From Acidobacteriota bacterium (GTDB taxonomy: Bacteria; Acidobacteriota; Polarisedimenticolia; Gp22-AA2), in assembly GCA_016177515.1 (NCBI GenBank), contig JACOUZ010000314.1:1-13261 (forward strand): 13,261 bases of DNA, written 5' to 3'. Shown in pieces: positions 7,726 through 13,261 of this stretch; the first letter of the stretch is position 1; every line of letters starts with the position of its first letter. A program made the position numbers and the translations under genes. The notes below the pieces were generated by a model that made no database searches, was not told where the DNA came from, and was given only the letters and a program-made list of their open reading frames with translations.

Positions 7726-7773
7726 ATCGCCGCAGAGAATGTCGCGATCAGGTCACGAAGAATCGTCCAGCGC

Positions 7774-7791
7774 GTGACAGTCCTGTGACGA
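7774..7791 (-). promoter_or_regulatory. Pho box upstream of the porin (promoter-proximal)
   Basis: The minus strand reads TCGTCAC, AGGA, CTGTCAC: two 7-mers at exactly 11-base spacing, with the same half-site sequences as two of those before pstS. The site ends 98 bases before the porin ATG, which leaves a leader of roughly 60-70 bases. This indicates direct PhoB activation of the porin. Confidence 0.8.
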
Positions 7792-7813
7792 ACCGGCCCG
7801 GAATGGCGGCGAC

Positions 7814-7831
7814 GTGACGCCTGCGTGAAAA
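7814..7831 (-). promoter_or_regulatory. Second, weaker Pho box upstream of the porin
   Basis: The minus strand reads TTTTCAC, GCAG, GCGTCAC, again 7+4+7 with 11-base spacing, starting 7 bases after the phoR stop. It lies 40 bases upstream of the proximal box, not an exact multiple of 11. The first half-site is degenerate. It may be an auxiliary PhoB site. Confidence 0.55.
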
Positions 7832-7837
7832 GGGGTT

Positions 7838-9559
7838 TCAGGCGGCGGGCAGGGTGACGCGGAAGGTCGTGCCCGAGCCGGGGAGGCTCTCGACCTCGAT
7901 GGTCCCTCCCATCGCCTGGGTGAGGTGCTTGGCGATGGCCAGACCCAGCCCGGTTCCGCCATCCCGGCGATCGCGGGCCCGGCCGACCCGGTAGAACCTC
8001 TCGAAGATCCGGCCGATGTCCTCGGGCGGGATGCCCACGCCGTTGTCCCGGACGGCAATGACCACCCGGCCTTCGCCGCGACGGCCCGACACCTCGATGC
8101 GCCCACCCGGGGGCGTGAACTTGACGGCGTTGTCGAGCAGGTTGATGAGGACCTGGGCCAGGCGATCCCGGTCGGCGAGGACCCCCGGCAGGTCCGCGGA
8201 CAGATCGACCGTGATGGCGTGCCGTCTCTCCGCCGCGTCCGCGCGGGTGACCGCCTCGGCCTGGGTCACCACGTCCCTGACGGACACGGGCCCCAGCTCG
8301 ATCCGCGCCTGTCCCTGCTCGACCGAGGCCAGGTCGAGCAAGTCCTCGATGAGGGCCCGCAGCCTCTCGGCGTGGCGGTGGATCACCTGCACGAACTCCG
8401 CCGCCGTCTCGGGGTCGCGCAGGCCGCCGTCGCGCAGCGTCTCGGCGTACCCTTTGATCGCCGTGAGCGGCGTCCGCAGCTCGTGCGAGACGTTGGCGAC
8501 GAATTCGCGCCGCACCCGCTCCAGCCTCTTCAGCTCGGTCACGTCATGGAAGACGGCGACTGCCCCGATGGTCTGGCCCGACTCCTGAATGGCGGCCAGG
8601 CTGGCCTGGATCACCTTCTCCTGCGCCCCGCCCAGGGCGATCTCGCGGGTGAGCGCTTCGTCCGCCCCCAGGGCCGCCTCGATCGCCTCCTGCATCGCCG
8701 GCACGCGCGCGGTCTCCAGCGGCAGGCGCCCCTCCACCGGAAGCTGGGCGTTGAAGATCCTGCGGAACGCCTCGTTGGCCACCAGGATGCGGCCGGTCGG
8801 GTCGGTCAGGACGACCCCCTCGACCATCCCCTCGAGCACAGTGCGCAGCTGGCTGCGCTCGCGCTCCAGGAGGAGCAGGCGCTGTTCGAGCTCGTCGGCC
8901 ATCCGGTTCAGCGAGCGGGCCAGGAGCGCGATCTCCCGGTCCCCGCCGGTCGCGGCGCGGGCGCCCGTCCGGCCGGCGGCGACCGCCGAGGCGGCGCGCG
9001 ACATGGCCTCCAGCCGCCGGGCCGGATTGCGGGCGACGAGCCAGCCGAGTCCCGCCGCGACCAGGATCGAGAGCAGCGCCCCCGTGAGGATCGGCGCGAG
9101 GATCTCCCGCTGGGCCTCCCTCACCTCGGTGAGGGGCACGGCCAGCCGCACGACGCCCCGCGACGGGTCGCGGGGATCGATGCGGGCGGCCACGTAAAGC
9201 ATGTCGGCCGCCACCGTCCCGCTGTGACGGGAGGCGCGCCCCGTGCCGGATCGCACCGCATCGGCCACCTCGGGCCTTCCGGCATGGTTCTCGACCGCCC
9301 GCAGGCCGGAGTCATCCAGGTCGGTGTCGCCGAGCACAAGGCCTGAGGCGTCGATGACCGTGACGCGCACCCCGAGGTCGCGGCCCAGGCGGTCGGCGAG
9401 CGGATCGGCCGACCCCTCGAAATCGGGCTCCGAGCGGAGCAGGTCGCCCGCCAGCCGTGCCTCCTGCTCGAGCTTCGCCGCGATCTGTCCGGTGACGCGC
9501 CGCTCGACGGCGCGGTTGAGGAAGATGGCGGCGAGGAAGGAGGACAGCCCCGCGACCAC
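7838..9559 (-). CDS. phoR: Phosphate-sensing histidine kinase PhoR
   Basis: This membrane sensor kinase phosphorylates PhoB under phosphate starvation. From the GTG at 9559 (573 residues): a truncated first membrane segment (about 1-14), an extracytoplasmic region (15-152), a second membrane helix (about 154-176), a HAMP linker (about 177-230), a PAS domain (about 236-345), HisKA with H359 in FVANVSHELRTPLTAIKG, and the ATPase domain with the N box NLLDNAVKF (473-481), DNGVGI (505-510), FERFYR (519-524) and GGTGLGLAI (534-542). All catalytic motifs are intact. The GTG at 9559 cuts the first membrane helix. The open frame upstream reads LKIRHRLTLSFAVVAGL, typical of a kinase N-terminus. The real start is therefore probably the CTG at 9595, preceded by AAGGA (9607-9603) with 7-base spacing, giving 585 residues. 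It directly follows phoB. Confidence 0.93.
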   Translation of the reverse strand: MVAGLSSFLAAIFLNRAVERRVTGQIAAKLEQEARLAGDLLRSEPDFEGSADPLADRLGRDLGVRVTVIDASGLVLGDTDLDDSGLRAVENHAGRPEVADAVRSGTGRASRHSGTVAADMLYVAARIDPRDPSRGVVRLAVPLTEVREAQREILAPILTGALLSILVAAGLGWLVARNPARRLEAMSRAASAVAAGRTGARAATGGDREIALLARSLNRMADELEQRLLLLERERSQLRTVLEGMVEGVVLTDPTGRILVANEAFRRIFNAQLPVEGRLPLETARVPAMQEAIEAALGADEALTREIALGGAQEKVIQASLAAIQESGQTIGAVAVFHDVTELKRLERVRREFVANVSHELRTPLTAIKGYAETLRDGGLRDPETAAEFVQVIHRHAERLRALIEDLLDLASVEQGQARIELGPVSVRDVVTQAEAVTRADAAERRHAITVDLSADLPGVLADRDRLAQVLINLLDNAVKFTPPGGRIEVSGRRGEGRVVIAVRDNGVGIPPEDIGRIFERFYRVGRARDRRDGGTGLGLAIAKHLTQAMGGTIEVESLPGSGTTFRVTLPAA

Positions 9560-9602
9560 GGCGAACGACAGCGTGAGACGGTGCCGGATTTTCAGGGAGG
9601 CA

Positions 9603-9607
9603 TCCTT
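9603..9607 (-). promoter_or_regulatory. Ribosome binding site for a probable CTG start of phoR
   Basis: AAGGA on the minus strand lies just after the phoB stop (9613-9611). Seven bases downstream is CTG (9595-9593), in frame with phoR. The ATG formed at 9603-9601 is in another frame and stops after two more codons, so it cannot start phoR. Confidence 0.5.
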
Positions 9608-9610
9608 GCG

Positions 9611-10309
9611 TCAATCGGCGGCGGCGAAGCCGGCCGGCCGGAAACGGTAGCCCACTCCGCGCACCGTCTCGATCCATTCGCCGACCGGGCCCAGCTTGGC
9701 GCGCAGGCGCTTCATGTGGGTGTCCACGGTGCGGGTCTCCACGTCGCCGCCATAGCCCCACACCTCGGACAGGAGCTGGTCGCGGCTGTAGGCCCGCCCG
9801 GGGCGCCGCGCCAGCCGGTGGAGGAGCCTGAACTCGGTGGCCGTGAGGTCGATTTCCCTCCCTTTCAAGCTCACGATGTGGCCGTCCACGTCGATGACCA
9901 GCGGCTCGTGGACGATGCGCGCGCCGGGCGCCTCCTTCTCGTCGCGCCTCAGGATGGCCTGCACCCTGAGCACCAGCTCGCGCGGCGAGAACGGCTTGAC
10001 CACGTAGTCGTCCGCGCCCAGCTCGAAGCCGACGACGCGATCGACCTCCTCGCCGCGGGCGGTCAGCATCAGGATCGGGATGTCGCGCGTCTTCTCGTCC
10101 TGCTTCAGCGTCCGCGCGACTTCGGCCCCCGGCATGACCGGCAGCATGAGATCGAGGATGATGAGATCGGGGCGCTCGCGGCAGGCGAGGTCCACGGCCT
10201 GGCGTCCGTCGGAGGCCGACACCACGCGATAACCGGCCTGCACCAGGTTGTAGCGCAGGAGCTCGACGATGTCGCGCTCGTCGTCCACCACCAGAATGGT
10301 CTGCGGCAT
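9611..10309 (-). CDS. phoB: Phosphate regulon response regulator PhoB
   Basis: PhoB is the DNA-binding partner of PhoR and binds Pho boxes when phosphorylated. The 232-residue protein has a receiver domain (about 4-117) with acidic pocket D9/D10, phosphoacceptor D53 in IILDLMLP, switch T83 in MLTARGEE and K105 in DDYVVKPFSPREL. A winged-helix OmpR/PhoB DNA-binding domain follows (about 130-228), with LTATEFRLLHRLARRPG, the recognition region TVDTHMKRLRAKLG and the wing VRGVGYRF. The ATG at 10309 has CAGGAG immediately before it, unusually close, but there is no better start. The phoB stop is 15 bases before the probable CTG of phoR, so the two form an operon. Its targets in this window are probably the phased boxes before the porin and pstS. 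Confidence 0.95.
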   Translation of the reverse strand: MPQTILVVDDERDIVELLRYNLVQAGYRVVSASDGRQAVDLACRERPDLIILDLMLPVMPGAEVARTLKQDEKTRDIPILMLTARGEEVDRVVGFELGADDYVVKPFSPRELVLRVQAILRRDEKEAPGARIVHEPLVIDVDGHIVSLKGREIDLTATEFRLLHRLARRPGRAYSRDQLLSEVWGYGGDVETRTVDTHMKRLRAKLGPVGEWIETVRGVGYRFRPAGFAAAD

Positions 10310-10345
10310 CTCCTGCGCCCCCCGGGGTCCCGGCCGGGCAGGGCG

Positions 10346-10351
10346 ATTATA
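10346..10351 (-). promoter_or_regulatory. Probable -10 element (TATAAT) of phoBR
   Basis: The minus strand has a perfect TATAAT 36 bases before the phoB ATG, in the 57-base gap after the permease stop. The -35 region (about 10374-10369, GGGAAT) is poor and overlaps the end of the permease gene. No 11-base-spaced GTCAC repeat is present here. This suggests a basal phoBR promoter independent of PhoB, although read-through from the permease is also possible. Confidence 0.45.
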
Positions 10352-10366
10352 GTCTCCACCGCCGCC

Positions 10367-12349
10367 CTATTCCCGCATCAGGAAGATGAGCGGGCGGACG
10401 TCCTCCCCAGGAGTCCATTCCCAGTAACGCAGCAGGATTCTGTACACCATGATGCCGATTTCCCCTTCGCCCCACACCAGGTACCTGAGGGCCTGCATCA
10501 TCTGGTTCTCGCCCGTGAGGCTGAGGAACAGCCGGATCGGGTCGAGGAGCTCGCTGACGTAGGCGATGGTGTTGGCAATTGACACCGCCCCATAGACGTG
10601 GACGACGTAGTCCTCGCCGGTCCGGGTCACCCTGACGCGCAGGGGTGCCAGGAACTCGCTGCGGTCGTCCAGGAAGTGGATGTGCAGGAAGGCGAGCGGC
10701 CCGGTCACGGCGTAGTGCCGGCGGAGGTCGGCCGCCTTGCGCTCCTTGGCCGGGGCCTGGCGGGAGCGGACCGGGACGAGGTTCACCTTCTTCCCCGCCA
10801 TGGCCTTCCAGAGCGCCGCCGACTCCTCGTCCACGAAGCGGATCTCGGACACGCGCAGCTCGGTGGAGCGCAGGGCACGGCTCACCGCCCCGATGATCAT
10901 GATTCCCAGGATGAAGACGCTGGCGATGACCACGCCGTCCGGGCGGGTGATGACGTTGTCGACGAACGTGAAGAGGAACACGCCGGTGACCAGCCAGAAG
11001 AACACGCCGAGGCCGAGCGTCCGGAGCCGCGCCGCCGCCGGGCCGCCCTGCCGGAACTCTTTCCACAGCGCCAGCGCCACGGCGACCGACGCCGACAGGA
11101 TGAGGGCCAGGACTCCGGTGGCATAGGCGCCGGCCTGCGCCTCCACCTCGGCATTGAATACCCAGGTCACGACGACGCACACCGAGAACAGGAGCAGGAC
11201 CAGGGGCCTGCGGTACTCGGTCCACTGCGGGGCCATTCCGAAGCGCGGCAGGTAGCGGGGAATCAGGCTCAGGAGCCCCGCCATGGCCGAGGCGCCCGCG
11301 AACCACAGGATGGCGATGGTCCAGAGATCGTAGAGGGTCCCGAAGCCGTGTCCCAGAAACCCATGGGCCAGGTAGGCGATGGCGCGGCCGGCAGCCTTCC
11401 CATCAGGCAGGTAGGCCTCGGGCGGGATCAGGAGGGTGGTGACCAGGCTCGACAGGAGAAGCATGCCGCTCATGATCAGGGCCGCGCACAGCAGGAGTCG
11501 GCGCGTGGCGCGGATGCGCCCGTGCGGCGGCGCGGACGCTCCGTCCTCGGGCCCGCCTTCGACGAGCGGCATGACCGACACGCCGGTCTCGAAGCCGGAG
11601 AGGCCGAGCGCCAGCTTGGGGAATATGAAGGCCGAGGCGACGAGAAGCATCGTCCAGTCCCCGTGCACGGCGAGATCGGCGCGCCAGGCGCCGATCAGGC
11701 CCGGGTTGAGCAGGATCTCGACGAGCCCGCGCAGGAGCACGATGAGATTCAGGCCGATGTAGGGGACGGCGACCACCAGGGCGACCTGGATCGCCTCGTG
11801 AAACCCCATGATGAAGACGGCGGCCAGAAGCGCCAGCAGCCCGAGCGTCAACCCGAGGCGGTGCGATCCGAGAAGCGGGTGCAGGAGCGGGTTTTCGACC
11901 GCGTGCTGCGCCGCGTCGGCCGCCGACAGGGTCATGGTGATCACGAAGTCGGTGGCCGCGAAGCCAAGCAGGGCAAGGACGAAGAGCTTGCCGGACCATT
12001 CCGGGAGGAGGGCCTCGAGCATGGCGATCGACCCCTGCCCGGCGTACGAACGGCGCGCCACCTGGGCGTAGACCGGCACCGCTCCCAGGAGGGTCACCAG
12101 CACCAGGATCGACGTCGCCGCAGGCGCCAGCGCCCCGGCGGCCAGGAGCGCGATGCCAGGCTGGTAGCCGAGCGTGGAGAAGTAGTCGACGCCGGTCAGC
12201 CACAGGACCTTGTACCAGGGATGCGCCGCTCCGCCCCGCGGCTTCGGCTCGGACAGCCGCTCGCCCGCCGTCATCCAGCGGCCGATCGCGGTGCGCGGCG
12301 GCGTGGTGCGGGGCGCGGGCAGGAGAGGGATGATCGCAGCGTCCGCCAT
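10367..12349 (-). CDS. APC-superfamily permease with soluble C-terminal domain
   Basis: This 660-residue inner-membrane transporter has a hydrophilic N-terminus (1-44), then about 12 hydrophobic segments between 45 and 490, beginning GVDYFSTLGYQPGIALLAAG. The general pattern is of the APC superfamily (amino-acid and KUP-like permeases), with a GFETGVSVMP stretch after the middle helices. Residues about 491-660 form a soluble domain ending WTPGEDVRPLIFLMRE, longer than in ordinary amino-acid permeases. The substrate cannot be read from sequence; amino acids or potassium are both possible. The ATG at 12349 follows AAGGGA with short spacing. The gene lies 57 bases upstream of phoB on the same strand, so some co-transcription is possible. 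No Pho box is seen in its upstream gap, so membership of the phosphate regulon is not supported. Confidence 0.8.
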   Translation of the reverse strand: MADAAIIPLLPAPRTTPPRTAIGRWMTAGERLSEPKPRGGAAHPWYKVLWLTGVDYFSTLGYQPGIALLAAGALAPAATSILVLVTLLGAVPVYAQVARRSYAGQGSIAMLEALLPEWSGKLFVLALLGFAATDFVITMTLSAADAAQHAVENPLLHPLLGSHRLGLTLGLLALLAAVFIMGFHEAIQVALVVAVPYIGLNLIVLLRGLVEILLNPGLIGAWRADLAVHGDWTMLLVASAFIFPKLALGLSGFETGVSVMPLVEGGPEDGASAPPHGRIRATRRLLLCAALIMSGMLLLSSLVTTLLIPPEAYLPDGKAAGRAIAYLAHGFLGHGFGTLYDLWTIAILWFAGASAMAGLLSLIPRYLPRFGMAPQWTEYRRPLVLLLFSVCVVVTWVFNAEVEAQAGAYATGVLALILSASVAVALALWKEFRQGGPAAARLRTLGLGVFFWLVTGVFLFTFVDNVITRPDGVVIASVFILGIMIIGAVSRALRSTELRVSEIRFVDEESAALWKAMAGKKVNLVPVRSRQAPAKERKAADLRRHYAVTGPLAFLHIHFLDDRSEFLAPLRVRVTRTGEDYVVHVYGAVSIANTIAYVSELLDPIRLFLSLTGENQMMQALRYLVWGEGEIGIMVYRILLRYWEWTPGEDVRPLIFLMRE

Positions 12350-12371
12350 GGGTCCCTTTCGTCAGCCGCAG

Positions 12372-12377
12372 ATTGTA
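12372..12377 (-). promoter_or_regulatory. Possible -10 element (TACAAT) of the permease gene
   Basis: The minus strand reads TACAAT, five of six bases matching the consensus, 22 bases before the permease ATG. No -35 is recognisable in the GC-rich stretch upstream. It would give a very short leader. Confidence 0.35.
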
Positions 12378-12409
12378 CTTTGGCGCGGGGCGGGCCGCGC
12401 GGACGGCTG

Positions 12410-12418
12410 TGTTAGGAT
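12410..12418 (+). promoter_or_regulatory. Possible extended -10 element for the DUF4388 gene
   Basis: TGTTAGGAT combines an extended TGn with a four-of-six -10 hexamer (TAGGAT, 12413-12418), 25 bases before the ATG at 12444. There is no clear -35. The 94-base gap between the divergent genes holds both this and the leftward TACAAT. Confidence 0.35.
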
Positions 12419-12443
12419 GGCGCAGTTTTCCTCGGGTCCACCC

Positions 12444-13261
12444 ATGAGCGCACCGGTCCTGTCGGGAGATCTGCGGGCCTTCCCGTTGCCCGATATCCTC
12501 CTGATGATCAACACCAACCACAAGAGCGGCCTGCTGCGCTGCATCCAGCCCGGCGCGGCAAAGTCCGTGGAGTGGGAGGACGGCGAAATCGTCTTCGCGC
12601 GCTCGTCGATGCCGGGCGACCGTCTCGGGGCCTTTCTCCTGGCGCACGAGAAAGTCACGACGGAGCAGCTGCAGCGGGCGTCGCCGATGGTCGGCAGCCC
12701 GGACCGCCTCGGCAAGGCCCTCATCAAGATAGGCGCCCTGACGCCGTCCGAGCTGTGGAGCGCCGTGCAGGGCCAGGTCACCGAAATCGTCTACTCCCTG
12801 TTCCACTGGAGGGAGGGGCAGTTCGAGTTCCGGGAGGGCGCCGCTTCGCTGGAGAAGATCTCCCTCGACGTCAGCGTCATGAATCTCATCATGGAGGGGA
12901 CGCGCCGGCTGGACGAATGGTCGCGCGTCCGGGAGAAGATCCAGAACGACCGCATCATTCTCGCCCCGCTGCGATCGACCGAAGAGCTGGCGCGCTCGGT
13001 GAAGCTGTCGGACTTCGAGAAAGTCGTCCTGGCCCTGGTGGACGGGCGGCGCACCGTCCGCGAGATCATCGTCCTCGCCCGTCAGGGCGAATTCGAGACC
13101 TGGCAGGCGCTGCACGTCCTCCTGTCGGCCGGCGTCATCCGCATCCAGGTCCTGTCGCTCGATCCGGCCGAGGACCGGCCCGCCGTCCCACACCCCGACG
13201 ACGAGGCCCTGGAGCGGACGATCGGACGGTACGGCGGCGCCATCGCCATGCTCCTCGAGCG
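12444..13261 (+). CDS. DUF4388 domain protein, 3' end outside the window
   Basis: The open frame starts at ATG 12444 and runs without a stop through 272 codons to the window edge. The N-terminus (GDLRAFPLPDILLMINTNHKSGLLRC, then VEWEDGEIVFARSSMPGDRLGAFLL) has the DUF4388 pattern found in signalling and gliding-related proteins of Myxococcota, Acidobacteriota and others (PatA-like N-terminal domain). Residues about 70-135 (EQLQRA, LGKALIKIGALTPSELWSAV, FHWREGQFEF) continue this common architecture. Residues about 170-235 (LSDFEKVVLALVDGRRTVREIIVLA ... LLSAGVIRI) look like a small winged-helix-like segment. Its biochemical role is unknown; a regulatory or scaffold role is inferred. No good Shine-Dalgarno precedes the ATG. 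It is divergent from the permease, and nothing links it to the phosphate genes. Confidence 0.8.
   Translation, partial: MSAPVLSGDLRAFPLPDILLMINTNHKSGLLRCIQPGAAKSVEWEDGEIVFARSSMPGDRLGAFLLAHEKVTTEQLQRASPMVGSPDRLGKALIKIGALTPSELWSAVQGQVTEIVYSLFHWREGQFEFREGAASLEKISLDVSVMNLIMEGTRRLDEWSRVREKIQNDRIILAPLRSTEELARSVKLSDFEKVVLALVDGRRTVREIIVLARQGEFETWQALHVLLSAGVIRIQVLSLDPAEDRPAVPHPDDEALERTIGRYGGAIAMLLE

Noticed and set aside
11403..13193. Minus-strand frame of 596 residues spanning the permease and the DUF4388 gene.
   Set aside because: It overlaps two genes with recognisable domains and has no recognisable domain itself.
1..13261. Search by eye for insertion sequences, CRISPR repeats, phage genes, att sites and toxin-antitoxin pairs.
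   Set aside because: No transposase, long direct or terminal repeats, or regularly spaced repeats were seen other than the Pho boxes. The tRNA-Ser is intact, and I noticed no duplicated 3' end in the window.

Overview
The window is GC-rich, densely packed bacterial chromosome. The organism is Gram-negative: there is a signal-peptide-bearing porin ending in phenylalanine, a periplasmic phosphate-binding protein and an ABC importer. High GC, a DUF885 peptidase-like protein and a DUF4388 protein suggest Acidobacteriota, Myxococcota or a similar lineage. This placement is an inference, because no rRNA or other phylogenetic marker is present.

Left edge (1-2116). The first 94 bases hold the N-terminus of a minus-strand gene, probably a DNA-3-methyladenine glycosylase (AAG/Mpg). 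Facing away from it are a complete class II tRNA-Ser(CGA) with encoded CCA (185-278) and, 53 bases further on, a 594-residue DUF885 protein with an HEAFPGH metal-site motif.

Centre (2146-10309, all minus strand). This is one phosphate-starvation locus. In transcription order it reads phoB, phoR, a phosphate-selective porin, pstS, pstC, pstA, pstB, phoU. It contains the two-component sensor and regulator, an outer-membrane channel, the periplasmic binding protein, the inner-membrane ABC importer and the PhoU negative regulator. The genes pstC-pstA, pstA-pstB and pstB-phoU overlap by 4 bases (GTGA, ATGA, ATGA). Two intergenic gaps carry direct repeats of a GTCAC-type 7-mer at exact 11-base spacing, the geometry of the PhoB (Pho) box: three half-sites before pstS, and two separate two-half-site boxes before the porin. 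No such repeat is seen before phoB, which instead has a perfect TATAAT. This suggests phoBR is driven from a basal promoter while porin and pstSCAB-phoU are induced by PhoB.

Right edge (10367-13261). A 660-residue APC-superfamily permease with a soluble C-terminal domain of about 170 residues lies just upstream of phoB on the same strand. Divergent from it, a DUF4388 protein on the plus strand runs off the right edge.

The most useful points for follow-up are the phased Pho boxes and the PhoR start. PhoR has no ATG, GTG or TTG that keeps its first transmembrane segment whole, but a CTG with a well-placed AAGGA would do so. I see no mobile element, CRISPR array, phage gene or clearly novel system; the locus is a compact version of a known regulon.
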